Part shown: in pieces, positions 35,398-41,895 of the stretch
Layout of the letters: the number at the start of each line of letters is the position of its first letter
Position numbering within the stretch: the first letter of the stretch is position 1
Origin: JAMQPK01 sp035937795
GTDB taxonomy: Bacteria > Acidobacteriota > Vicinamibacteria > Vicinamibacterales > JAMQPK01
Direction of reading: 5' to 3'
DNA length: 42,492 nucleotides
Assembly: GCA_035937795.1 (NCBI GenBank)
Contig: DASZHO010000180.1
Location: 1 to 42,492, forward strand
The notes under the pieces: generated by a model
What the model was told of the DNA's origin: nothing
Seen by the model: the letters and a program-made list of their open reading frames with translations, nothing else
Databases searched by the model: none
Program-made: the position numbers and the translations under genes

Positions 35398-35706
35398 ATG
35401 AGGATCGCGATCGACAACCAGAAGGGCCCACAGCCACAGGCCGCGCCGACGCCGGACGCCACAAAGCAAAAACGCAGCTTTGCTCCCGTTCTTACCATCT
35501 CTGGGAGCCTCCGCCCGATGACGACAATGGTCGGTACCACTGCCCAGAAAGATGGTGCGAGCGTCACTTACCATGAGTCAGAGGCCCCTACCGTTAACCG
35601 ACCTGTCGCGCGTCGTCGCGAACGGGAATCACCTTGCGTGCAACCTCGCGGGAGAAGCCGTCATCCTGAACCTGGAAAACGGGGTGTACTACGGCGTGAA
35701 TCCTGA
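35398..35706 (+). CDS. Candidate lasso-type RiPP precursor, reading through into pqqD
   Basis: The first 61 codons look like a lasso-RiPP leader and core. The leader consensus YxxPxLxxxGxxxxxT is matched except for its Tyr: SFAPVLTISGSLRPMT, with Pro30, Leu32, Gly36 and Thr42. A short stretch MVGTTAQKDG follows, with Asp52 at position 9, 8 or 7 depending on whether the core starts at residue 44, 45 or 46; these are the usual ring sizes. No stop follows, and the frame runs 102 codons, overlapping pqqD in another frame. In a third frame a TGA at 35574 overlaps the pqqD ATG as ATGA, so a single-base indel may have removed the original end. There is no Shine-Dalgarno sequence. It could be inactive. 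Confidence 0.45.
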   Translation: MRIAIDNQKGPQPQAAPTPDATKQKRSFAPVLTISGSLRPMTTMVGTTAQKDGASVTYHESEAPTVNRPVARRRERESPCVQPRGRSRHPEPGKRGVLRRES

Positions 35707-35869
35707 TGGGACTTGCGTCTGGAATCTGATTCAGGAACCGAGGACGTTCGCCGACGTGCGAGACACGTTGTTGGAAGAGTTCGACGTTGAACCCACCTCT
35801 CTCGAGGCGGATCTTCGCGCGCTCCCGCAGCAGCTGGCCGAGCACGGGCTTATCAAAATTACGGAATGA
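35573..35869 (+). CDS. PqqD-family peptide-recognition protein (lasso B1-like)
   Basis: A 98-residue winged-helix PqqD-family protein, the type that binds RiPP leader peptides and presents them to maturases. Visible features are LAGEAVILNLENGVYYGVNP, GTCVWNLIQEPRTFADVRD and LEADLRALPQQLAEHGLIKI. It is intact. I prefer the ATG at 35573 (MSQRPLPL) to 35552. Its stop overlaps the next ATG as ATGA. The lack of pqqA, B, C and E argues against a role in PQQ synthesis, while the HprK-like neighbour and the upstream leader motif point to a lasso-type system. Without a B2 protease and C cyclase, function is doubtful. Confidence 0.82.
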   Translation: MSQRPLPLTDLSRVVANGNHLACNLAGEAVILNLENGVYYGVNPDGTCVWNLIQEPRTFADVRDTLLEEFDVEPTSLEADLRALPQQLAEHGLIKITE

Positions 35870-36174
35870 GCCGCTCCGTTCCCTTTCCGGGAATGCCCGG
35901 TGAATTCCGGGACTACCGTTTGTACGGACTTTCTCTTCGGAGCGAGATTCCCCTGTGTCTACCCAAGCAGCCGGCGGGGAAGTTCCCGATATCACGTTGT
36001 CCTTCGCCCAACGAGGACTCGCGCATCGATCGGAGGATTATCGCCCTCATGGACGAGAAGCTGACCTTGGGCGAGATTGGATCGAGAATCCTGGCCGAGT
36101 TCCCGTCCCGTTTCAAAGATTGGTACGCCGCGCTCACCAGAGCCGGAGATCTGTCGGAGCGGTACTCCAAATAA
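35866..36174 (+). pseudogene. HprK-like gene fragment, frameshifted and fused to the tail of another gene
   Basis: The open frame starts like HprK-related proteins of RiPP clusters (FRDYRLYGLSLRSEIPLCLP). From about 35955 the similarity continues in another frame (TQAAGGEVPDITLSFAQRG), indicating a frameshift. After about 36020 the original frame carries an unrelated tail (RRIIALMDEKLTLGEIGSRI, then FPSRFKDWYAALTRAGDLS) that resembles a small winged-helix C-terminal piece of some other protein. The kinase P-loop and the rest of the protein are absent. I read it as two gene remnants joined by deletion. The 102-residue product is probably non-functional. Confidence 0.65.
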
Positions 36175-36208
36175 CCGAGAGTATGTACACGGCCACCCTT
36201 CTCGCTGA

Positions 36209-37387
36209 ATGATCTTCAATACCTGGGACTACTATCTCCTGTTCCTCCTGCCCGCCGCGCTCTCCTTCAGGATTTCCCGGCCCAGTGTCCGGCCATGGAT
36301 CGTTGTTTCGACCGGCTGTCTTTTCTTCGTCTACTTCTCTTACACGCAGATCGGCGGCGCCATCGGCGCCGCATGCCTCGCAATCTTCCTCTGGGAAGCC
36401 TTCATCAGCCGCTTTTACAAACCCGCCTCGCTGTTCTGCTGGCTTGGCGTCACGCAAACCATTCTGTTTCTCGTCGTCTTCAAGTATCGCAATTTTCTTT
36501 CCGGCGTGATCTGGCACAGTCCCGGCCGCAACCCTCTGTACTGGCGGATTGCCTTCTTGCCTCTCGGCATTTCCTTCTTCACCTTCGAATTCCTCCACTA
36601 CGCCTGGGATCGCTATCGCGACAGGACCGAAACCGGCACGGTCGGCGAATACATGGCCTTCATTCTCTTTTTTCCGACGATGGTTGCCGGCCCCATCAAG
36701 CGCTATCAGGATTTTCTCCCCAAGCTTCGCACCATCTCTTCCGACTGGGCTCTCGACTGGCAGCGCGGAACGACCCGCATTCTGGCCGGTCTCGCGAAAA
36801 AGTTCGCGATCGCCGACGTCCTGACCGCCTATACCGCTCACCTCAACATGCAGGACATCGCGGTTGCCGGCCGCGCCGTCCTGCCGTTGTGGCTGCTGGC
36901 CTACGGCGTCAAGATCTACACGGATTTTTCCGCTTACTCGGACATCGCCATCGGCTCCGCGCGCCTCTTCGGCATCGCGGTGCCCGAGAACTTTGACTGG
37001 CCTTACTTTCAGACCAACATCACAGATTTCTGGAGACACTGGCACATCTCGCTGTCTTCGTGGCTGTTCGATTACGTCTTCATTCCTCTCGGAGGCTCGC
37101 GCATCTCGGTTCCGCGCACCTACGCGAACCTTCTCGTGACCATGTTCATCAGCGGCCTCTGGCATGGCGCCGGATTCAACTTCATCGTCTGGGGCGTGCT
37201 CCACGGCCTGATGCTCGCCGTTCATCGCTGGTGGCGCCTCCGGCCCGGCTACGTCCCTTCTCTTCATGGCTATGCGCGCGCATTGTCGTGGCTTCTCACC
37301 TTTGCGTGTGTCAACCTTGCCTGGGCGTTTTTCTGCATGGATACTCGTACGGCCTTGTACTTCTTCCGACGTCTGCTTCTGGGGTGA
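36209..37387 (+). CDS. MBOAT-family O-acyltransferase
   Basis: A 392-residue polytopic membrane protein of the AlgI/DltB branch of MBOATs, which pass acyl groups across the inner membrane to envelope polymers. Signatures are LPLGISFFTFEFLHYAWD, FFPTMVAGPIKRYQDFLP, YTDFSAYSDIAIGSARLFGI, FWRHWHISLSSW (His277, His279) and the catalytic His319 in SGLWHGAGFNFIVWG. It is shorter than AlgI (about 470-520). Codons favour C-ending pyrimidine-rich triplets, giving a plus strand visibly rich in C and T, unlike neighbours. A microprotein and an SGNH protein follow directly. The ATG at 36209 has no clear ribosome site. Confidence 0.93.
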   Translation: MIFNTWDYYLLFLLPAALSFRISRPSVRPWIVVSTGCLFFVYFSYTQIGGAIGAACLAIFLWEAFISRFYKPASLFCWLGVTQTILFLVVFKYRNFLSGVIWHSPGRNPLYWRIAFLPLGISFFTFEFLHYAWDRYRDRTETGTVGEYMAFILFFPTMVAGPIKRYQDFLPKLRTISSDWALDWQRGTTRILAGLAKKFAIADVLTAYTAHLNMQDIAVAGRAVLPLWLLAYGVKIYTDFSAYSDIAIGSARLFGIAVPENFDWPYFQTNITDFWRHWHISLSSWLFDYVFIPLGGSRISVPRTYANLLVTMFISGLWHGAGFNFIVWGVLHGLMLAVHRWWRLRPGYVPSLHGYARALSWLLTFACVNLAWAFFCMDTRTALYFFRRLLLG

Positions 37388-37391
37388 ACCG

Positions 37392-37577
37392 ATGTCACGT
37401 CTTTCGCGGCTCCAACACGCGCTCGAATACCTTGGCGGCGCACGGGACGTTCCCCCCGCCGGTTTTCCGTTTCCGCTTTCCAACTGGGTGTTCTGGGGAC
37501 TCTGGTGGGCGGCGCTGGCGGCGGTTGTGTTCGTTTTCTCCGGTCAGGGTTCGAAATTCATCTACATCGACTTCTAA
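37392..37577 (+). CDS. MBOAT-associated membrane microprotein ending FIYIDF (DltX-like)
   Basis: A 61-residue protein starting 4 bp after the MBOAT stop, with GGGGTGA just upstream of the ATG. It has one transmembrane helix (about 31-50; NWVFWGLWWAALAAVVFVFS). The last six residues are F56-I-Y58-I-D-F61. This FxYxxF ending is the one known from DltX, the microprotein that works with the MBOAT DltB; there the C-terminal Tyr is proposed to carry the acyl group to the periplasmic side. Position and tail together suggest the same role here. A longer in-frame start at 37266 lies inside the MBOAT gene and is unlikely. Confidence 0.8.
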   Translation: MSRLSRLQHALEYLGGARDVPPAGFPFPLSNWVFWGLWWAALAAVVFVFSGQGSKFIYIDF

Positions 37578-37595
37578 CTTGCGCGCTTTGCGCTG

Positions 37596-38570
37596 ATGCT
37601 CACCAGGCGCCACTTCGCTCTCACCGCCGCCATCTTTCTCTCGGCGCTCATCGCGATGAGCGCGGCTCTCGGCTTCCTCGCCCGCAATTCGGTGCCTCGC
37701 CGCGTCATGCGTCACGCCCGGACCTCGCAGTCAGCCAGCGTGCTCGTGCTCGGCAACTCTGTCGTCGAGGCGGGGTTTGACGAACCCGCCTTCGACGCGG
37801 CCGCAAGCCTGCCACCGAACCATGGCGCCGCCAATATCGGTCTCGGCGCTTCGGCTCCTGTCGAGCAGCTTCTTCTCCTGCGCTATGCCCTCGCCCACGG
37901 CATGCACCCGCGTCTGGTCGTCTACGGCTTCTTCGACTTTCAGTTGACCGAGCCAAGTCGGTTCTCCACGCGCGATCTGATCGGCAACCACGCGATGCTC
38001 TACTACGTCGAACCCTTTTACGCCCGACGCTTCTATTCCCTTTCCCTTCATGACGCGATCCAATTCCGCGCCATGCGCTCGGTAGCCATGTGGGTCGAGC
38101 GCGGCGCCGTCTGGCAGAAAGTCGAAATCCTCCGCCGTCACGCCGCCGAGCAGGGCATGCCGGCCGAACGCTCGAATCGGTTCGGCCGCACCTCTGATTT
38201 TTTGCTCCTGGAGGCCGACAGCACCGCTGCTTTTCAGCACCAGTGCGAGGTCGCGCTCGATCTCCCTCTGGCCCCGGCCGTCGGCGAGCTCTTCCGGCAG
38301 GCGCACGATGCGGATGTCAACATCGCTGTCGTCGAAATGCCCATGCGCGCCCAGCATCGCCAGCGGTTCTATGACACGGCTTCTTGGCCTCCGTATGTTG
38401 CTCATGTGCGCTCGCTCCTCTCGCGCTACGGCGTGGCCTACGTTGACGCGAGCAACTGGATTGACGATGACTCGCTTTTTTTCGATCCTATGCACCTGTC
38501 CCACCAGGGCGCGGTCGAGTTCAGCCGGAAGCTCGGGTCGGTCCTGGCCCAGGGGGATGCCATGCGTTGA
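37596..38570 (+). CDS. Membrane-anchored SGNH-like acyltransferase/esterase (DltD/AlgX-like role)
   Basis: A 324-residue protein with an N-terminal anchor helix (about 8-29) and a periplasmic SGNH fold. Block I is VLVLGNSVVEAGF with nucleophile Ser55 in GNS rather than GDS. The C-terminal catalytic block is DPMHLSHQG, with Asp297 and His300. The oxyanion Gly may lie in NIGLGASAP (about 80-88). It follows the FIYIDF microprotein by 18 bp, so it probably takes the acyl group and moves it to a surface polymer, as DltD or AlgX/AlgJ do. Its stop overlaps a TTG start of a small membrane ORF as TTGA. Confidence 0.85.
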   Translation: MLTRRHFALTAAIFLSALIAMSAALGFLARNSVPRRVMRHARTSQSASVLVLGNSVVEAGFDEPAFDAAASLPPNHGAANIGLGASAPVEQLLLLRYALAHGMHPRLVVYGFFDFQLTEPSRFSTRDLIGNHAMLYYVEPFYARRFYSLSLHDAIQFRAMRSVAMWVERGAVWQKVEILRRHAAEQGMPAERSNRFGRTSDFLLLEADSTAAFQHQCEVALDLPLAPAVGELFRQAHDADVNIAVVEMPMRAQHRQRFYDTASWPPYVAHVRSLLSRYGVAYVDASNWIDDDSLFFDPMHLSHQGAVEFSRKLGSVLAQGDAMR

Positions 38571-38716
38571 CGAATCGTCGCGGCACACGCATCGTCGCCG
38601 TTCTGTGGTCGTTCACGCTGTTCTCCGCGGGCGCCTGGTGGGTGCTGACGCTCCTGCGCCTGCCGCCGTCCGGCGGGTTCACGACTGCCGCGATCAGTCA
38701 CCCGTCTGCAGACTGA
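38567..38716 (+). CDS. Possible 49-residue membrane protein at the end of the acylation operon
   Basis: A TTG-started frame overlapping the SGNH stop by 4 bp (TTGA). The product begins MTNRRGTR, then has one hydrophobic helix IVAVLWSFTLFSAGAWWVLT and a short polar tail. The positive residues before the helix fit a cytoplasmic N-terminus. GGGGGAT lies about 11 bases upstream. It overlaps the convergent kinase gene by 23 bp. I know no family; translation is unproven. Confidence 0.4.
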   Translation: MTNRRGTRIVAVLWSFTLFSAGAWWVLTLLRLPPSGGFTTAAISHPSAD

Positions 38717-39788
38717 ATGTGATGGCCGTGCCGCGGCCGGGCTGACTTTCAGCCTTGATCTCTCCACCATGCGCGGTCACCAGATTGCGCGCGATGGCCA
38801 GGCCCAGCCCGGATCCGCGCGACGTGGTTCCTTTATAGAAGCGATCGAAGATCTTCGGCAGATCTTCCGGGGCGATGCCCGTGCCCGTATCGGCGACCGT
38901 TACCACGACTTGATCCCTGCTCGTGTTGAGCTCGATCGAGATCCGTCCGTTCGCCGGCGTGTGATGGAGCGCATTTGAAAGCAGGTTCATGAGAATCTCT
39001 CGAAGTCGAAGCGGATCGACGGTCACGAGCGCAAGATCGTGAGGCGCGTCGAGCCGCAATGACACCTGCCGGCTTCTCGCCTCGGCGGAGAATGTGTCGA
39101 CGACCTCGCTGGCCAGGGCCGCCACGTCGGTCGGCTCTTTTTGCATGACGAGCGTCCCGCTTTCCGCGTGCGCGAGCGTCCGCAGGTCGTCGACGAGCCG
39201 CGCCAACATCCGCGTTTCCGCCAGCGCCTTGCCCAGCTGCGCGTCATCGCGCGGATACACGCCATCGAGGAGACCTTCGATTCGTCCCTGTATCACGGTG
39301 AGCGGCGTCCGCAGCTCGTGAGCGATGTCGGCCATCAGCTGCCGGCGCTGCCGATCCTGAGACTCGAGTTTGACCGCCATGCTGTTGAAGGCGCGTCCGA
39401 CCGTCCGCAGCGAGGGGGGGCCGTGCTCGGCGACGCGCGCCGCGTAGTCCCCGCTCGCGACCCTGTTGGCGGCCTCGACGACATCGCCAAGAGAGCCGCC
39501 GACGCGCCGCATGGTGACGGCCAGCACTCCCGCCAGAAAGACGCCGGCGAGGAGGATCAGCGCGGCCGGCACGGTGGTTCCGGCGAGTCCCCGCCCGCCG
39601 AACAGCATCGAGACGAGCGTGCCGACCCCGAGGGCGCTGAGGAACAACAGCGTGGCGGACGCCAGGGCGATGCGTCGCATGAACCGCGCGCGACCCCGCG
39701 TCCAGCCGGCACGCCGGCTCGTCGGCGGCCACGGTTCGGTTTCGGGCCACCACGGAGGCCGGCGATGGAGTCGGGGCCCCCTCATCAT
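38694..39788 (-). CDS. HAMP-containing sensor histidine kinase
   Basis: A 364-residue kinase with two transmembrane helices (about 41-63 and 73-92) separated by a very short periplasmic loop, so it probably senses within the membrane or through a partner. HAMP is at about 92-145. HisKA has phospho-acceptor His157 in MADIAHELRTPLT. The ATPase shows LMNLLSNALHHTP, VADTGTGIAPEDL, FDRFYKG and GSGLGLAIARNLV. The first 36 residues are Pro/Arg/Trp-rich. Its ATG overlaps the regulator stop as ATGA. Confidence 0.94.
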   Translation of the reverse strand: MMRGPRLHRRPPWWPETEPWPPTSRRAGWTRGRARFMRRIALASATLLFLSALGVGTLVSMLFGGRGLAGTTVPAALILLAGVFLAGVLAVTMRRVGGSLGDVVEAANRVASGDYAARVAEHGPPSLRTVGRAFNSMAVKLESQDRQRRQLMADIAHELRTPLTVIQGRIEGLLDGVYPRDDAQLGKALAETRMLARLVDDLRTLAHAESGTLVMQKEPTDVAALASEVVDTFSAEARSRQVSLRLDAPHDLALVTVDPLRLREILMNLLSNALHHTPANGRISIELNTSRDQVVVTVADTGTGIAPEDLPKIFDRFYKGTTSRGSGLGLAIARNLVTAHGGEIKAESQPGRGTAITFSLQTGD

Positions 39789-40462
39789 TCGGCGAACTTG
39801 TATCCGATTCCGTAGACCGTGAGCACATACCGCGGGCTGCGCGAGTCGGCCTCGAGCTTGCGTCGAATGTTCTTGATGTGCGCGTCGATGGCCCGCTCGA
39901 AGGACTCGACCTCGCTGCCGCGGACCGCGTCGAGCAACTGGGCGCGAGTAAAGATGCGTCCCGGCTGACGGGCCAACGCCGCAAGGAGTTGAAACTCGCT
40001 CGGCGTCAGATCGATCGCCGTGCCGTCCCGGGTCACACGCATCTTCGGCACGTCAATCGTCAGATCGGCGCGCCTCACGATATCGGGATGGCCGCCGGCC
40101 GGCTCGACTCGGCGCAAAACGGCGCGGACCCGCGCCACGAGCTCTCGCGGGCTGAACGGCTTGGTGACGTAATCGTCGGCCCCCACGTCGAGGCCGATCA
40201 ACCGATCGGATTCTTCAACGCGCGCCGTCAGCATGATGATGGGAATGTCGGTGTCCCGGCGCAGCCGTTTGGCGACCTCGACACCGTCCAGATGCGGGAG
40301 CCCCAGATCGAGCACGACGAGATCCGGCCTGCGCTGACGGGTCAGCGCGAGCGCTTCCTCGCCGTCGGCCGTCGTCACGACGGCGAACCCGGCGTGCTCC
40401 AGATAGTCTCGAACGATCTGGGCGATCCGCGGTTCGTCTTCGACAACGAGTACGGTTCTCAT
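39785..40462 (-). CDS. OmpR/PhoB-family response regulator
   Basis: A 225-residue DNA-binding regulator. The receiver domain has Glu8-Asp9, phospho-acceptor Asp52 (LVVLDLGLPHLDG), Thr in MLTAR and Lys in VTKPFSPRE. The C-terminal winged helix (about 128-223) reads LTPSEFQLLAALARQPG, ERAIDAHIKNIRRKL and LTVYGIGYKFAE. It is coupled by 4 bp to the kinase gene downstream. Tandem repeats upstream of the membrane-protein gene at 40914 may be its binding site, giving an autoregulated three-gene operon. Confidence 0.95.
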   Translation of the reverse strand: MRTVLVVEDEPRIAQIVRDYLEHAGFAVVTTADGEEALALTRQRRPDLVVLDLGLPHLDGVEVAKRLRRDTDIPIIMLTARVEESDRLIGLDVGADDYVTKPFSPRELVARVRAVLRRVEPAGGHPDIVRRADLTIDVPKMRVTRDGTAIDLTPSEFQLLAALARQPGRIFTRAQLLDAVRGSEVESFERAIDAHIKNIRRKLEADSRSPRYVLTVYGIGYKFAE

Positions 40463-40536
40463 CGATGCCGTGGGCGACCGACGCCTTGCCGAACGCCGGT
40501 CGCCATCATCGTACTCTCAGCCGCCCGCAGCTACGC

Positions 40537-40914
40537 CTACAGACGATTCTGCGGCTGTACGGGGGGCGGCGGATTCGGGTTGTTCATCTGTTCGTGCGCG
40601 CGCCGATGCCACTCCTCGAACCGGGGCGGTATCTCATACGGATGCGCGTGAGACCAGCGGCGGCGGTAGAACCCGCCCCAGAGCAGCGGACGGAACACGA
40701 AAAAGAACAGCAGCAGGAAAAACAACGGACCGAACCCGAATCCAAACCCCCATGGGCGGTACCACATATACGGCATCCCCGCCCCCGGGGCGCCCGCCGC
40801 GGGCGCGGCCATGGCGAGCCCGTGCGACAGACCGATGTTATAGCCGACTGCGCCCACCAACAGAGCAACAACCACCACGACGATCGGCCCTACCCAACCA
40901 AAGCGATGACCCAT
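40537..40914 (-). CDS. Small membrane protein preceding the two-component system
   Basis: A 125-residue protein. From the ATG at 40914 (GGAGG 8 bases upstream) it starts MGHRFGWVGPIVVVVVALLV, a first membrane helix, then an Ala/Gly/Pro/Met-rich linker, a second aromatic helix (GFGPLFFLLLFFFVFRPLLW) and a basic/His-rich tail (RRRWSHAHPYEIPPRFEEWH). I do not recognise the family. It is 74 bp upstream of the response regulator on the same strand. With the kinase's short external loop, it could act as a sensing partner. Confidence 0.75.
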   Translation of the reverse strand: MGHRFGWVGPIVVVVVALLVGAVGYNIGLSHGLAMAAPAAGAPGAGMPYMWYRPWGFGFGFGPLFFLLLFFFVFRPLLWGGFYRRRWSHAHPYEIPPRFEEWHRRAHEQMNNPNPPPPVQPQNRL

Positions 40915-40948
40915 GTGCACTTCCTCCTGTCCAGGATCCTGGAGGACG

Positions 40949-40981
40949 ATTGTGAAGGGAGTATGAAGGAGAGTATGAAGG
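40949..40981 (-). promoter_or_regulatory. Tandem direct repeats, likely OmpR/PhoB-type regulator box
   Basis: On the minus strand, CCTTCATACT (40981-40972), CCTTCATACT (40969-40960) and CCTTCACAAT (40958-40949) repeat at 12 and 11 bp. OmpR/PhoB proteins bind direct repeats of about 11 bp. The box ends 35 bp before the start of the membrane-protein gene heading the operon. A perfect palindrome CCAGGATCCTGG lies at 40931-40942 between box and ribosome site. Confidence 0.6.
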
Positions 40982-41033
40982 CCCCTAAAGCCGTCGGACC
41001 TTCCAACCGATACGAGTAATAATAAGGATCCGC

Positions 41034-41056
41034 GAAGTTCTATCCGAGAAGTTCTC
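41034..41056 (+). promoter_or_regulatory. Direct repeat/palindrome upstream of the orphan receiver gene
   Basis: GAAGTTCT occurs at 41034-41041 and 41048-41055, period 14 bp. The second copy is inside the palindrome GAGAA-G-TTCTC (41046-41056). It lies 48 bp before the receiver gene's ATG and may be a control site. Confidence 0.35.
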
Positions 41057-41103
41057 GCTCCTTTGCCTTCTTCCCGTCGGCAGCCACTCCCAACCTGGCA
41101 CTT

Positions 41104-41484
41104 ATGGCTTATGTTTTAGTCGTTGATGACAACGGACGTGTACGAAATTCCCTTCGCCGGCGTCTGGAACGTTCCGGATATGCGGCGAAGGAAGCATCCG
41201 ACGCGGCCGAGGCGTTGGACGCGATGTCGGCGGAACCTGCTTCTATCGTCCTGCTCGATATCCGAATGCCGGGGCACGATGGTTTCTGGTTGGCGGAGCG
41301 CATCCTTGTCCGATGGCCCAGGACGCCGATCATCGTGGTGAGCGGCTCCGACGACGTTGCCACCGTCGACAAGAGCCGACGTCTGGGGGCTGTCGATTAC
41401 ATACAGAAGCCGTTTGATCGCGAACTGTTGCGACAAGCCCTGCACCGCGCCAGCGCTCTCATCGAAGCGCACCCGACGCCGTAA
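41104..41484 (+). CDS. Single-domain response regulator (CheY-like)
   Basis: A 126-residue receiver domain without an output domain. The acidic pair is Asp8-Asp9, the phospho-acceptor is Asp52 in VLLDIRMPGHDGF, Ser is in VVSGSDD, and Lys is in IQKPFDREL. No kinase or chemotaxis gene adjoins it; the nearest kinase is at 38694-39788, on the opposite strand. It may be a phosphorelay intermediate or act by protein contact. The upstream ribosome site is poor. Confidence 0.9.
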   Translation: MAYVLVVDDNGRVRNSLRRRLERSGYAAKEASDAAEALDAMSAEPASIVLLDIRMPGHDGFWLAERILVRWPRTPIIVVSGSDDVATVDKSRRLGAVDYIQKPFDRELLRQALHRASALIEAHPTP

Positions 41485-41571
41485 CCACGAGCGCGCCGGC
41501 CCTTCTCCACAACTGTCGCCTGTGGCCGAGCCATACGACCGCCGCGGTAATATAGGCACGGAGGACGATCG

Positions 41572-41886
41572 ATGGCTGTGCCCACCCGAACAGGTCTTGT
41601 GGCGATTAGCTGGGTGTTGTGGCTCATCCTCGTCGCGATGTTCGTCGGCGCCGAGGTACCACAAACACAAACGCCCCCGGCCGCGATTCAGCCGCCGCTC
41701 GATCGAGGCCTGTCAAGAGGTCCGAACTCGCCGTCGCCACCTGTCATCGCCGGCAATGACCTGGGATTCCGCGTAGAGAACGCGCGCGACGGCCTGCCTG
41801 TGGGCAAGCTCGTCATCCGCATCAACGGCCACTGGGTGGAGGCGCAGCTGGCAACGACAGGCGTTGTTCCTGCCGGGACGAGATAG
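41572..41886 (+). CDS. Small exported or anchored protein, function unknown
   Basis: A 104-residue protein with an N-terminal hydrophobic segment (about 8-27; LVAISWVLWLILVAMFVGAE) that could be a signal peptide or anchor. A Pro/Ser-rich linker follows, then a short conserved-looking domain (FRVENARDGLPVGKLVIRIN, GHWVEAQ). GGAGG lies 7 bases before the ATG, and a TAATAT at 41548-41553 could be its -10. I do not recognise a family. It converges on the hydrolase gene with 9 bp between. Confidence 0.65.
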   Translation: MAVPTRTGLVAISWVLWLILVAMFVGAEVPQTQTPPAAIQPPLDRGLSRGPNSPSPPVIAGNDLGFRVENARDGLPVGKLVIRINGHWVEAQLATTGVVPAGTR

Positions 41887-41895
41887 AAGGTACGT

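Noticed and set aside
35573..35869. Role of the PqqD protein in making PQQ for the quinoprotein at 12923
   Set aside because: No pqqA, B, C or E nearby, and the neighbours are a lasso-type leader and an HprK-like fragment.
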